This document shows, one piece after another, positions 43,807 through 52,440 of a stretch of 64,000 bases of DNA (positions are counted from its first letter, which is position 1; every line of letters begins with the position of its first letter). The notes below the pieces were generated by a model. The model saw only the letters and a program-made list of their open reading frames with translations, searched no databases and was not told where the DNA came from. The DNA is from Anaerolineales bacterium (lineage in GTDB: Bacteria; Chloroflexota; Anaerolineae; 4572-78; J111), in the NCBI GenBank assembly GCA_015075405.1, contig JABTUK010000003.1, forward strand, positions 1 to 64,000. Direction: 5' to 3'. A program made the translations under genes and the position numbers.

Positions 43807-43863
43807 CGGGAAGTAAATTTTAGATGTTTACTTAGTGGGTATTTCTTGATTTTCAGCTTGCCG

Positions 43864-45147
43864 TCAGGGGAGGTTGACGCTTTGCTGCATAGTGCGTTGT
43901 TGTTTGAGGTGCGAAGCCAAAAAGAAAGACCAGCCGATAGCCATGACGACCGGCACAGCGGCCAGCATCAGCGCATTCTGTTGAGGACTCATGCCCAGGC
44001 CATCTTTGGCCCAGCCGACCCACAAGGTTGAGATCGAGGAGGCCATAGTCATCATGGCCAGATCAAAGGCAAAGACGCGCCCCAGGAATTTGTTGGGTAC
44101 GGACATTTGCAGCAGCGTCGAAGAGTAAACCCAACTGATGCCGGAGCCAAAGGTTCGGATGAAGCTGGCGATGAGCAGCAGCCACAGGGTGGTGCTGAAC
44201 CCGGCCAGGCTAAACCCAACGATCAAGCAGAAGTAGCTAAACAAAATTGCCCAATAGATTGCTTTGAGATTGTCGCCGGTAAATCGGCGGGCCAACAGCG
44301 GCCCCAACCCGGTGCTCAACCCTGCGACCACGTAAATCAGGCCCAGCGTGCCCGAGCCGTCCGCGCCCAGCGGAAAGAGTTCTTTGGCAAACGTCACCTC
44401 GACCACGGCCATGCCGCCAAAGGCCAGCGCTTTCGAGGCTTTGAGCAGGGCAATGATCAGCACCGCCGGGTGCTGCCGCAGATAATGCAGCCCGGCCATA
44501 AAAGCTTGCCAGCCCGTATCCCGCTGTTCTGCCGGCTCCGGCTCGACCGGGGCAAAGGTGGGGTGGACCCGGCTGATAAACCAGGCCGAAAGGATGAAGC
44601 TGGCCGAGTCAATCAAAAAGGCGGTGGTAATACCGAACAGGGCCGTCGCCAGGCCGCCCAGGGCCGCCCCAATCGCCAGCATCGAACTCCAGGTGGTGGC
44701 ATCCAGGGCGTTGGATGTGACCAGGTCCTCGCGGCGGACCAGGCTGGGGACCAGCGCCGCCCGCGCCGGTTCAAAAAAGGCGCTGACGCTCAGTTGCAGC
44801 ACGGTCAACATGTACAGCAGCCAGATTTCCTGCTCGGTGCGGACCAGCAGAAAGCCCAGCACAATCACCGCCCGCAGTACATCGCTGGCGATGAGGATGC
44901 TACGGCGGTCAAAGCGGTCGGCCACCACGCCGACCAGCGGGCCGAGGACAAAGGGCGGCAGCAGCCGGGCCAAAAACAGGCCGCCAATCGCCAGCCCGGA
45001 GCCGGACAAATTGGCGACCAGCGCCGCCGAGGCAATCAAATTAAACCAGTCGCCAGTCTGGCTGATGACCTGGCTGAACCAGAGGTAACGGTACTGTTTG
45101 TTGTGGCGAATAAGGGTTACATATTGGCCAATCAGGGGGAGGGACAT
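43864..45147 (-). CDS. MFS transporter (MFS_3-like, 12 TM)
   Basis: A 427-aa major-facilitator permease with the loop 2-3 motif GPLVGVVADRFDRRSIL and about 12 TM helices. It resembles exporters of the enterobactin-exporter-like group (WFSQVISQTGDWFNLIA start). The substrate is unknown. ATG 45147 is used because AAGGAG lies 6 bases upstream; the frame remains open to TTG 45162. Confidence 0.9.
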   Translation of the reverse strand: MSLPLIGQYVTLIRHNKQYRYLWFSQVISQTGDWFNLIASAALVANLSGSGLAIGGLFLARLLPPFVLGPLVGVVADRFDRRSILIASDVLRAVIVLGFLLVRTEQEIWLLYMLTVLQLSVSAFFEPARAALVPSLVRREDLVTSNALDATTWSSMLAIGAALGGLATALFGITTAFLIDSASFILSAWFISRVHPTFAPVEPEPAEQRDTGWQAFMAGLHYLRQHPAVLIIALLKASKALAFGGMAVVEVTFAKELFPLGADGSGTLGLIYVVAGLSTGLGPLLARRFTGDNLKAIYWAILFSYFCLIVGFSLAGFSTTLWLLLIASFIRTFGSGISWVYSSTLLQMSVPNKFLGRVFAFDLAMMTMASSISTLWVGWAKDGLGMSPQQNALMLAAVPVVMAIGWSFFLASHLKQQRTMQQSVNLP

Positions 45148-45160
45148 CCAGGACTCCTTC

Positions 45161-45240
45161 AATAAAGATGCGATGACTCGTGAGGCGAGGAAGCGAGGAG
45201 ATTCTTCACGTCTTCGTGTCCTCGCCTCTTCGCCTCATTT
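45161..45240. repeat. GAGGCGAGGAAGCGAGGAG inverted word repeat
   Basis: It starts AATAAAGATGCGATGACTCG, matching the edge of the arrays at 20114 and (in complement) 16752. It ends in CCTCGCCTCTTCGCCTC. The next ~110 bp show nothing else. Confidence 0.85.
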
Positions 45241-45353
45241 TCATCATCGGTAGCGTGCTCCAGGTTCGTGAACTCTGTCAAGGGCCTATTCTATGGAATA
45301 GTAACACACCTGACAAACCTGCGCCTCCCCCAATCGGCGGATTTGAGAGAAAC

Positions 45354-45382
45354 AAAAAGGACAGGCAATAAACCTGTCCTTT
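45354..45382 (-). terminator. Intrinsic terminator after the YCII-like gene
   Basis: Perfect 10-bp arms AAAGGACAGG/CCTGTCCTTT; on the minus strand the stem ends in TTTTTG. It is 20 bp beyond the stop of the gene at 45401. Confidence 0.85.
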
Positions 45383-45400
45383 GGTACAGTAAAAAATAAA

Positions 45401-45730
45401 TCAGTTATCCAGGGTGGGGATTTTGCCCGCTAAGACGATCTTAAAAGGAAACAACTCGGCCCGCATCACCCCGGCGATTACGGCAGGATCGCCGTTCATA
45501 ATTTCACGCGCTGCTTCTTCGGAGCCGGCCTGGAATACGGTGATGCCGAAGGTGCGCTCGTCGGTGGTGAGGGTACGGCCCACAAAAATGCCCACGCCTT
45601 GATCCACCAGCGCTTTCAAATAATCAAAGTGATTGGAGATGATCTCAGCTTCCTGCGGGGTGGGGCCTTCGGTGAGTATGGCCGGCCGGGTGGGATGAAT
45701 GATGTAAGCGTAATATTTTATCTCTGACAC
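45401..45730 (-). CDS. YCII-related domain protein
   Basis: A 109-aa protein of the ferredoxin-like YCII fold (VSEIKYYAYIIHPTRPAILTEG...; FDYLKALVDQGVGIFVGRTL; GDPAVIAGVMRAELFPFKI). I chose GTG 45730 because GAGGAG lies 8 bases upstream; the longer open frame to 45955 overlaps the upstream gene and is not credible. It lies directly downstream of the ArsR-AHSA1 fusion (stop at 45744) and is probably in the same operon. Function unknown; some YCII proteins are dehalogenase-like or peroxidase-like. Confidence 0.85.
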   Translation of the reverse strand: MSEIKYYAYIIHPTRPAILTEGPTPQEAEIISNHFDYLKALVDQGVGIFVGRTLTTDERTFGITVFQAGSEEAAREIMNGDPAVIAGVMRAELFPFKIVLAGKIPTLDN

Positions 45731-45743
45731 CGGTTGATCTCCT

Positions 45744-46571
45744 CTACCCCTGGTTAAGACCATGCCGCTCACCTTTTTCAACAAAGGCTTTGAGCCGCAC
45801 CCCCAGCAAATCCTGCCAGCCGGCGTTGTAATTGGCCTGGGTGTCTTCGCCAAACGGGCCAATCGCCTGGTGCGACAGTTTGAGCAGCGTAGCTTCACCC
45901 TCGTTTTTGGGTTCAAGGCTGAACGTGACCACGCTGTGCAGCGCCTCAGACGCACCGACGGGACCGGTTAATTCCAGGCGCTCGTTCTTTTTGATGGCTG
46001 TCACGGTAGCCCATAACGCCCCGTCGGTATCGCTCTGTTCGTAAAGCCGGCCGCCCACTTCGGGTTCCAGGATGATGGCCTGGGGTGATGGGGTTAACAA
46101 ATAGGGTGCGCCCCACCAGGCCGAAATATCCTGCGTTAGGGCCTCGAACACGCGCTCGGCGGAAGCGTTGATGCTAATCTCTTGTTCAACCTGCATACGG
46201 CGCAGCAAGACTTGATTATTGGGTTGGTTGGTCATCGTTTTTTCCCCTTTTTCTTCAATGAGTTGTTTTAGATTCAATAACGAACTGGCCCAGCGCGCTT
46301 CATAAGGACGCAGCCAGCGCTCGTAAATTGTCTGTAAGGGCACAACATTCAAATGGTTCCAGCGTTCCCGCCCATGCGGGCGGACAAACACTAGCTCCGC
46401 CCCTTCCAGCACGCCCAAATGCTTCATCACCGCAAAGCGCGACAATCCCTCAAAGGCCTCGCACAACTCGCCGGTGGTACGGGGACGCTCTTTCAGCAAA
46501 TCTAAAATTTGGCGACGGGTCGGGTCCGACAAAGCTTTCCAGATAGGGGTCAGGGTATCAGTTTCAATCAT
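45744..46571 (-). CDS. ArsR-family HTH regulator fused to an AHSA1/SRPBCC domain
   Basis: A 275-aa protein. Residues 1-90 form a winged-helix ArsR domain (LSDPTRRQILDLLKERPRTTGELCEAFEGLSRFAVMKHLGVLEGA), with no metal-binding Cys pair in the usual place. Residues about 125-265 form an AHSA1-type START-like domain (VEQEISINASAERVFEALTQDISAWWGAPY). In most genomes these are two adjacent genes; here they are fused, with a TM-free linker containing an internal Met (KGEKTMTNQPNN) where the second gene would start. It likely represses its own promoter through the dyad at 46591-46610. Confidence 0.9.
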   Translation of the reverse strand: MIETDTLTPIWKALSDPTRRQILDLLKERPRTTGELCEAFEGLSRFAVMKHLGVLEGAELVFVRPHGRERWNHLNVVPLQTIYERWLRPYEARWASSLLNLKQLIEEKGEKTMTNQPNNQVLLRRMQVEQEISINASAERVFEALTQDISAWWGAPYLLTPSPQAIILEPEVGGRLYEQSDTDGALWATVTAIKKNERLELTGPVGASEALHSVVTFSLEPKNEGEATLLKLSHQAIGPFGEDTQANYNAGWQDLLGVRLKAFVEKGERHGLNQG

Positions 46572-46590
46572 AACCCATATTTATGTGATA

Positions 46591-46610
46591 ATTTAGTAAC
46601 GTGACTAAAT
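46591..46610. promoter_or_regulatory. Candidate ArsR operator (ATTTAGT-N6-ACTAAAT)
   Basis: A perfect 7-bp dyad with a 6-bp spacer, 20 bp upstream of the ArsR-AHSA1 start, within an AT-rich promoter-like region. Auto-repression through such a dyad is usual for ArsR proteins; the assignment is inferred. Confidence 0.6.
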
Positions 46611-46645
46611 AGTAACATATTTTTGGATTTTTGTCAAGAGGGAAA

Positions 46646-46683
46646 ACAAAAAGGACGGAAGTTCAAAACTTCCGTCCTTTTTT
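46646..46683. terminator. Bidirectional intrinsic terminator
   Basis: A 14-bp perfect stem AAAGGACGGAAGTT/AACTTCCGTCCTTT with a 3-nt loop, T-rich on both strands. It ends the pentapeptide gene at 46743 (minus). Confidence 0.92.
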
Positions 46684-46742
46684 GCTTGTCTTGCTGAGGA
46701 ACAATTTTTGCTGGTGGCGCAGCCCCACAACCGGAAGCAGGT

Positions 46743-47513
46743 CTAAGGGGTGGTAACAAGAATAGCGCCGGCGATGAGCGGCATCAGTCCATCGGGCCAT
46801 TGGGTCTGCTGGTCAAATTTGGCGTCGCGCAGGCCGGCCCCGCGCAGCGTCACCTGGCTCAGATTGGCCCCGCACAGGTTGGCTTCCTGTATATCGGCCC
46901 GGCCCAAATCTGCCCCGCTTAAATTAGCCCCGGACAGATTGGCTTCGCGCAAGACCACGCCGCGCATATCGGCCCCACGCAAATCTGCCCCGCTTAAATT
47001 GGCCCCGTGCATATCAGCGCCGCGCAGCGTCACGCCGCGCAAATCGGCCCCGGTCAGGTCAGCCTCGGCTAACTTGGCCTGGGTTAAGTTGGTGGCCGCC
47101 AATACATCGGTACTGGTCAGCGTGGCTCCGCTAAGATTGGCCTGGCTGAGGGTGGCATGGCTCAGGTTGACCCCGGCCAGCTTGGCTCGGCTCAGATTGG
47201 CCCCTTCCAGGTTGGCCCGTTCCATCATCGCGCCGCGCAGGTCGGCTTCGGTCAGGTCGGCCATACCGCTAAAATCGGCTTCGGTCAGGTCGGCCCCGGC
47301 CAGGGTTGCTTTGACCAGGATGACATCCAGCAAAAAGGTGTCAACCAGGGCGGCCTTGTTCAAATTAGCGCCGCTCAAATTAGCGCCGCTCAGATTAGCG
47401 CCGCGCAGGTCAGCGCCGCTCAAATCCAGGCCTTGCAGGTCTTGCTCTTGCAGGGTGATATAGCCCATAATTTTTAGATGGTCTTCAATCTGCTTGCGGG
47501 TTAATTTGGTCAC
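46743..47513 (-). CDS. Pentapeptide-repeat protein (256 aa)
   Basis: The N-terminal helix MTKLTRKQIEDHLKIMGYI is followed by A(D/N)LXX pentapeptides from about residue 24 to 240 (LSGADLRGANLSGANLSGAN...), predicted to fold as a quadrilateral beta helix, and a short C-terminal strand. It is cytoplasmic (no signal or TM). It shares its architecture with the 39787-40830 protein but has a shorter tail. No partner gene explains its role. Confidence 0.92.
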   Translation of the reverse strand: MTKLTRKQIEDHLKIMGYITLQEQDLQGLDLSGADLRGANLSGANLSGANLNKAALVDTFLLDVILVKATLAGADLTEADFSGMADLTEADLRGAMMERANLEGANLSRAKLAGVNLSHATLSQANLSGATLTSTDVLAATNLTQAKLAEADLTGADLRGVTLRGADMHGANLSGADLRGADMRGVVLREANLSGANLSGADLGRADIQEANLCGANLSQVTLRGAGLRDAKFDQQTQWPDGLMPLIAGAILVTTP

Positions 47514-47632
47514 ATTCCATTCCTTAGGGAAGATTTATCGGCGTCCTTGTAGGGGACTTTTCCATTTTAAATGCAAAGCGGTCAGGATGCAAGGACTGTT
47601 TCTAAATGTGTGTTCAGAGTTAACATTCCTTT

Positions 47633-48403
47633 CTACAGTTTGGTTAGAATCTCCGGCCCATGCTCGGTGATGGCGATGGTGTGTTCAAATTGGGCTGAGA
47701 GCGAGCCGTCTAGCGTGACCACCGTCCAGCCGTCGTCCAGCAGCCGCCAGTCGGGCTGGCCAATGTTGATCATCGGCTCGATGGTGAAGACCATACCGGG
47801 GCGCAGCCGAGGTCCGCGTGAAGCTTCGCGCACATGCGAGACCGAGGGCGGCTCGTGGAGCGATTTGCCCAGGCCGTGGCCGCCCCACTCTCGCACCACT
47901 GACACCCCCTGGGTGTCGGCGTAATTGTGGATGGCCGCGCCAATATCATTGAGAAAGTGGATGGGCTGGGCGGCGGCAATGCCCCGGCGCAAACATTCCT
48001 GAGTTACCTCCAACAGCCGCTGCGCCTCCGCCGAGACCCGGCCTACCGGGTAGGTCACACAGGCATCGCCGCACCAATCATTGTATCTCAGCCCGATATC
48101 AATGCCCACAATGTCACCCTCGCGCAGTACCCGGCCGTCCGGCAAACCGTGACATACCTCGTTATTAACCGAGGCGCAAATGACCCCCGGAAAGGGTGGG
48201 TGCTTGGGTGGATTGCCGCGATAGCCCTTGTACAAGGGCTTGGCTTTGTGCTGAGCAAGATACTGCTCGGCCAGGCGATCCAGTTCCCGCAAGGTGACGC
48301 CCGGCTTGATGTGCTCGCCCAACAGGGCAAAGGTTTCGGCCACCAGCCGCCCGGCAGCCCGCATGTGTTCAATGGCTCGCCGGTTTTTAAGGGGTATGCT
48401 CAT
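47633..48403 (-). CDS. map: Methionine aminopeptidase, type I
   Basis: A 256-aa metallopeptidase that removes the initiator Met from nascent proteins. All five metal ligands are visible: Asp in IVGIDIG, Asp in GDACVTY, His in GGHGLGKSLHEPP, Glu in FTIEPM and Glu in AQFEHT. The conserved NNEVCHGLP is present. It is type Ia, without a zinc-finger extension. It is monocistronic here, outside the ribosomal-protein operon where this gene is often found. Confidence 0.96.
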   Translation of the reverse strand: MSIPLKNRRAIEHMRAAGRLVAETFALLGEHIKPGVTLRELDRLAEQYLAQHKAKPLYKGYRGNPPKHPPFPGVICASVNNEVCHGLPDGRVLREGDIVGIDIGLRYNDWCGDACVTYPVGRVSAEAQRLLEVTQECLRRGIAAAQPIHFLNDIGAAIHNYADTQGVSVVREWGGHGLGKSLHEPPSVSHVREASRGPRLRPGMVFTIEPMINIGQPDWRLLDDGWTVVTLDGSLSAQFEHTIAITEHGPEILTKL

Positions 48404-48464
48404 GATGTAGAGTCGGTTTCCTTATCTAAGTATTTTTAAGCCAAGGAACAGCCCTGCCCCTAGA

Positions 48465-48541
48465 CTGAGGCTGAGTCTAAGGCTAAGAAAGACACAGAAC
48501 GAGCGCTTTGTGCTTAGCCTCAGCCTTGGCCTTAGCCTGGT
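48465..48541. repeat. GGCTGAGTCTAAGGCTAAG inverted word repeat
   Basis: GAGGCTGAGTCTAAGGCTAAG and complementary CTTAGCCTCAGCCTTGGCCTTAGCC words flank a ~25-bp loop. It lies upstream of map and downstream of the response regulator. Confidence 0.85.
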
Positions 48542-48570
48542 AATGAACCATCGTTCTTTCGTTCCCTGCG

Positions 48571-49215
48571 CTATAATTCTATCAAACCCTGCTGGGTTGC
48601 CAGGCGAACGGCTTCGGTGCGGTTGCCCGCGCCCAATTTGCCCATAATCGAGCTGACGTGGAACTTGACGGTGCGTTCACTGATGACCAGAGCGGCGGCG
48701 ATTTCTTTATTTTGCAGCCCCTGGGCCACCAGACGCAAAACCTCCAGTTCGCGCAAGGTCAGCGCCTCGACCTCGTTGACCTGGGCGGGGTGGCTTACCT
48801 GGCGTAGCAGCTTGGAAGCCACCACCGGCTGTAGTAACGACCCGCCGGCACGGACCACCCGCACCGCATCGAACAACTCTTTGCGCGGCGCGCCCTTGAG
48901 CAGATACCCCTGCGCCCCGGCCTGCACCGCCCCCAGAATGCGCTCGTCGGTGTCAAAGGCGGTAAAAACAATCACCCGTATCTCAGGGTTGGATTGGCTC
49001 AAGCGGCGCAGCACCTCTACCCCATCCAACTCCGGCATTTCTAGGTCGAGCAGCATCACATCGGGCCGCAGTTCCCTGGCCCGCTCCACCGCCTCTGCCC
49101 CGGTTCCGGCCTCGCCCACGATCTCAAAATCCGGCTGTGTGCCCAAGATGGCCACCAGGCCATCCCGCACGACGGGATGATCGTCGGCCACTAAAATGCG
49201 AATGGGGTTTGCCAT
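48571..49215 (-). CDS. NarL/LuxR-type response regulator
   Basis: A 214-aa regulator: receiver (LVADDHPVVRDGL; phospho-acceptor Asp in VMLLDLEMPELDG; Thr in VIVFTAF; Lys in YLLKG) and a LuxR HTH (LTLRELEVLRLVAQGLQNKEIAAALVISERTVKFHVSSIMGKLGAGNRTEAV). It lies 14 bp downstream of a HisKA_3 kinase in the same operon, which is its evident partner. Target genes unknown. Confidence 0.95.
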   Translation of the reverse strand: MANPIRILVADDHPVVRDGLVAILGTQPDFEIVGEAGTGAEAVERARELRPDVMLLDLEMPELDGVEVLRRLSQSNPEIRVIVFTAFDTDERILGAVQAGAQGYLLKGAPRKELFDAVRVVRAGGSLLQPVVASKLLRQVSHPAQVNEVEALTLRELEVLRLVAQGLQNKEIAAALVISERTVKFHVSSIMGKLGAGNRTEAVRLATQQGLIEL

Positions 49216-49229
49216 AATTTACCGGCTCG

Positions 49230-50411
49230 CTAATGTAAGGGAATCGTCACTTCTAGCCGCGTACCCTCGCCGGGGCAGCTTTTTAAATGTAAACTGCCAC
49301 CCAGCAGTCTAGCCCGTTCGTTCAACCCAATCAGGCCATAACGCCCTGGCGGAACCTCACTCGGCTCAAAACCCTGGCCGTCATCTTCGATGCTAAGCCG
49401 GATTTGCTGCGGGGTAATACTCAGCTCCAGATTAACCTGGGCGGCCTGGGCATGCCGGGCAATGTTGGTCAGCGTTTCCTGGGCAATGCGATACAGCCCC
49501 ACCTCCAGCCGCATCGGCAGGGGCCGCGGACCGCCGGTGGTGACAAACTTAACCGGCAGTTGCTCGCGGCTGGTCCATTCGGCGGCTAAAGCGGTCAGCG
49601 CCTCGACCAGTGTCCGTCCTTCCAGGGGCGCGGCCCGCAAATCCAGCACCGAGCGCCGGGCTTCTTCCAGGTTGGCCTGGGTCAGGGCCAGGGCTTCCTG
49701 CACAATCTGGCGGACCCGGCCGGTGGGGGCGGTCTGTTCCAGCAGGGCGTCGGCGGTTTCCAGCTTAAGGGTAACGGCGGTCAAGCCCTGGGCCAGCGTA
49801 TCGTGGATTTCACGGGCCAGCCGGTTGCGCTCTTTGATGGCCCCCAGTTCGGTGCTGCGGGCAAACAGCCGGGTCCGCTCGATGGCAATGCTCAGCAAAT
49901 CGCCAACGGTGTGCAACAAGCGCAAATCATCGGCCGATAGTTCCCACCAGCGGGTCTCGGCGCTGGCCACATTGAGCACCCCCAGCCTCTTTTTATAGGC
50001 GTACAGGGGAATACTGGCATGATAGCGCAGTCCCTCGGTCCCAACCGTCAAATCTTCGAGCCGGCTGCACGTAATCACACTGACCCGCTCGCGGTTGTCC
50101 AGCCCACCGTGACGGTAGGCATCCAGACAGGCGCAGCCCCCTTCCATCAAATGGCATGAGTTTTCAGCCAGGGCGGGGGGCAGTTCCTGGGCGGCGGCCA
50201 GGTAAGGGTTATCCCCTTCGTCGGGCCATAAGAAGATCCAGCCGGTGCGCAGACCAAAGAGTTCGGCTACCTGGGCCAGGGCCGTGCGCAGCGATTGGTC
50301 CAGGTCTACCTCGCGGTTCAACGCTTCGGCGATGGTATTGAGAATGGACAGCTCGCGGTTGCGCCGCCGTAATTTGTCAGCATCAGACTCAGATGTGGCC
50401 TGTAGAAGCAT
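49230..50411 (-). CDS. Cytoplasmic GAF-domain histidine kinase (HisKA_3)
   Basis: A 393-aa kinase without TM segments: an N-terminal helix, a GAF domain (about 25-180), the HisKA_3 acceptor in KERNRLAREIHDTLAQGL (about 190-207) and HATPase boxes (ETLTNIARHAQA; IEDDGQGF; RYGLIGLNERARLLGG). GAF Cys residues (CHLMEGGCACLDAY) could bind a cofactor or metal, which is speculative. It is followed by its response regulator. ATG 50411 is preferred to the upstream TTG 50438. Confidence 0.93.
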   Translation of the reverse strand: MLLQATSESDADKLRRRNRELSILNTIAEALNREVDLDQSLRTALAQVAELFGLRTGWIFLWPDEGDNPYLAAAQELPPALAENSCHLMEGGCACLDAYRHGGLDNRERVSVITCSRLEDLTVGTEGLRYHASIPLYAYKKRLGVLNVASAETRWWELSADDLRLLHTVGDLLSIAIERTRLFARSTELGAIKERNRLAREIHDTLAQGLTAVTLKLETADALLEQTAPTGRVRQIVQEALALTQANLEEARRSVLDLRAAPLEGRTLVEALTALAAEWTSREQLPVKFVTTGGPRPLPMRLEVGLYRIAQETLTNIARHAQAAQVNLELSITPQQIRLSIEDDGQGFEPSEVPPGRYGLIGLNERARLLGGSLHLKSCPGEGTRLEVTIPLH

Positions 50412-50521
50412 CGTGCCTACATTGTAGCATAAGGCCAAAGGTCTGACAATGCTGAAGAAAGACGCAGGGTACGGCTAAGCAAGAAAAAGATTTTTGTTTG
50501 GGCCACAAAGATACGATTAGG

Positions 50522-50582
50522 CCTGTGATACGTGATGCGTAATGCGTGATTTTTTACGCATCACGCATCACGTATCACAATT
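50522..50582. repeat. GTGATACGTGATGCGTAATGCG inverted word repeat
   Basis: TGTGATACGTGATGCGTAATGCGTGA and its near-perfect complement TCACGCATCACGTATCACA form a ~24-bp hairpin between the kinase gene and the end of the TPR lipoprotein gene. Confidence 0.88.
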
Positions 50583-50619
50583 GTCCATCAACCGGCCGAA
50601 ATAAAAACCAAGGCCACTT

Positions 50620-51564
50620 TCACTCAGGGCTGACCAGCAGAGTGGCTCGATACGCTTCGGGTGGGATGGGTTGGTCGGGGTCTTCGGGGTAGGGGTCAAT
50701 CCCGATAAGCCGGATAGTGTAGCCAGCATAGCTAACAACGTCCTGCTTTAACGCGGGGTTGGTGTTTAATTCAAACTGCTCTGCCTCAGCCTGTTCCCCT
50801 TGAACCCAAACCGCGATTCTGGCCTGGCCCGACCAGAAACAGTTGACCAGCTTAGGGCAGCGCGAGTCTTCCAGGACTTCCAGAAAGGTCAAGGTGAAAC
50901 CGGCCTCTTTGAGTCGGACGGTCTGGTTCAGCGCCAGGCTAAAGGGCTGGTTAAGTGAAGCCTCTCTGTCCGATCCTTCAATCAGAATGGGCGTCGCCTG
51001 GGGAGTAGGGGTGGCTTGCACTACAACCGGGGTAGGAGCGGGATTTTCCAGAACAGCCACCTGCTCCAGCAGCGCTTTGACCTCAGCTTTTACCTCCGGG
51101 TCACGGGTCAGTTCCAGGGCATAGTGAAAATCGGATTTGGCCTCACTCACCTGTTTTTGCAGCAGGTAGAGTTTGCCCCGCTCCAAATAGGCCAGGGCAT
51201 AGTCCGGCTGCAAGGTAATGGCTTGATTGAAGCTGTCCAGCGCCTCTTCAAACGCGCCGACGGCAGTATAAGTTATGCCCCGGTAATAAAAATCTTGGGC
51301 CTCCGCCGCTATCTCGACGGTAGGAATAGCTGTGGCGGTAGGCAGCGGCGTGGCTGTGGCCGGTACGGTAGCGGTTGGGGTGTGGGTGGGCGGCGGTAAA
51401 GGCGTCGGAGTCGCCGTTGCAGGTGGCAAGGTGGCTGTAGCCGTTGGGGTAACGGCGCTGATCGTTTGGCTGCCGGTGCAGCCAACTAACAGCCAAAGCA
51501 GAGTTATGAAGATGAAGACCAGCCCGGCGTTTTCGGTTGAGGGAGCGAGTTTTTTGAGGTTCAC
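50620..51564 (-). CDS. TPR-containing lipoprotein with Thr/Pro linker
   Basis: A protein of about 314 aa with a lipoprotein signal (LLWLLVGCTGS, Cys about residue 29), a Thr/Pro/Ala linker (TPTATATLPPATATPTPLPPP...), two to three TPRs (AQDFYYRGITYTAVGAFEEALDSFNQAITLQPDYALAYLERGKLY) and a C-terminal beta domain of about 110 residues with a Cys pair (SRCPKLVNCFW). It is probably exported and lipid-anchored. GTG 51564 follows AAGGA; the frame is open upstream to 51624, but that part lacks a ribosome-binding site. Confidence 0.85.
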   Translation of the reverse strand: MNLKKLAPSTENAGLVFIFITLLWLLVGCTGSQTISAVTPTATATLPPATATPTPLPPPTHTPTATVPATATPLPTATAIPTVEIAAEAQDFYYRGITYTAVGAFEEALDSFNQAITLQPDYALAYLERGKLYLLQKQVSEAKSDFHYALELTRDPEVKAEVKALLEQVAVLENPAPTPVVVQATPTPQATPILIEGSDREASLNQPFSLALNQTVRLKEAGFTLTFLEVLEDSRCPKLVNCFWSGQARIAVWVQGEQAEAEQFELNTNPALKQDVVSYAGYTIRLIGIDPYPEDPDQPIPPEAYRATLLVSPE

Positions 51565-51672
51565 AATTGTGTTTCCTTGTTTGTTTACAGGTTTGGGGTA
51601 CACCAGTCTTGAGGAAAACAACACTCACCCGACCCCCTGGAGACGAGGTGCAGGTTGGTAAGAAGTTTAACC

Positions 51673-51715
51673 AAAAAACGCGAAGACACAAAAAAGTAAT
51701 GTCTTTGTGTCTTCG
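51673..51715 (-). terminator. Intrinsic terminator after the 51769-52134 gene
   Basis: 12-bp arms CGAAGACACAAA/TTTGTGTCTTCG (51681-51692, 51704-51715); on the minus strand the stem is followed by CG and six T. Confidence 0.75.
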
Positions 51716-51768
51716 TAGTTTGAACCTTCTCGGCCACGAATTGGCTTACTTCGGTTAGGCGCTAACCC

Positions 51769-52134
51769 TTAAAGATATCGTACCTCCACCTGCGAGGGTT
51801 GCGGCCCTTTCTTCTTCTCCACCCGATAAGGCAGCTCGCCCAGCAAAAACTGCTCCCGGATAAAACGCTGCAAGGGTTGGCGGGGATTGTCACAATCCAA
51901 CGGCAGCACCCGGTCCCGGCGGTCATACAACGTACACTCGCCAATCGAGGCAGTGGCCAGCGGGCCAAGCATCTGGCTGAGATAGGTCGGCAGACCGACG
52001 GCGATAATATATTCATTTCTTAATTTATCAAGGGCACGGATCAGGGGGTGATCGAGGGGAAACCCAGCCATAAGGCAATGACTTCTGGTTTTTAACAGAT
52101 CTCTGATTTGGCTCGCGGTTAGTTTTGAAGACAT
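51769..52134 (-). CDS. Hypothetical 121-aa protein
   Basis: I do not recognise the family. It is a soluble mixed alpha/beta sequence with two central Cys (GECTLYD, LDCDN), no signal or TM, and a conserved-looking core (LRNEYIIAVGLPTYLSQMLGP). It has a good ribosome-binding site (AAAGGAG, 7 bases from the ATG) and its own terminator, which supports a real gene. Confidence 0.7.
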   Translation of the reverse strand: MSSKLTASQIRDLLKTRSHCLMAGFPLDHPLIRALDKLRNEYIIAVGLPTYLSQMLGPLATASIGECTLYDRRDRVLPLDCDNPRQPLQRFIREQFLLGELPYRVEKKKGPQPSQVEVRYL

Positions 52135-52440
52135 GGTAGCTCCTTTAGGAAATATGAAAGGCAGAGACGATTACCTAGCTTTGGGTGCAGTTAAAGAACA
52201 GTTTCCTTTTTACACCGACATGTGTAGATGTATTTCAGGATACACACATTATATAACGTAACTTTTCTCCTAAGTGTTACGCGCTAAAGGCCCTCAATGC
52301 CGCTTTTTGACACCGTTTTAATGTGTGTTATAGTAGAAGCCGCATCATAAACTTACCGTATAGCAGTGGAGATTAGAGATTAATTCAATCTCCAATCTCT
52401 AATCCCTAATCTCCCTTTTTTTGGAAACAGGACAATAACC
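52135..52440. other. Intergenic region with GGAGATTAGAGATT word repeat
   Basis: 52135-52350 is AT-rich and probably holds the divergent promoters. 52367-52420 has GGAGATTAGAGATTAATTC and complementary CTCCAATCTCTAATCCC words. No gene is supported. Confidence 0.7.

Noticed and set aside
44107..45165. 352-codon plus-strand open frame
   Set aside because: Antisense to the MFS gene; Gln/Arg/Gly-rich with no motif.
45731..45955. N-terminal extension of the YCII-like protein
   Set aside because: It overlaps the ArsR-AHSA1 gene out of frame; GTG 45730 has a proper ribosome-binding site.
51332..51661. Val/Gly-rich plus-strand frame
   Set aside because: Antisense of the Thr/Pro linker in the lipoprotein gene, as also seen near 8610-8865 and 22378-22740.
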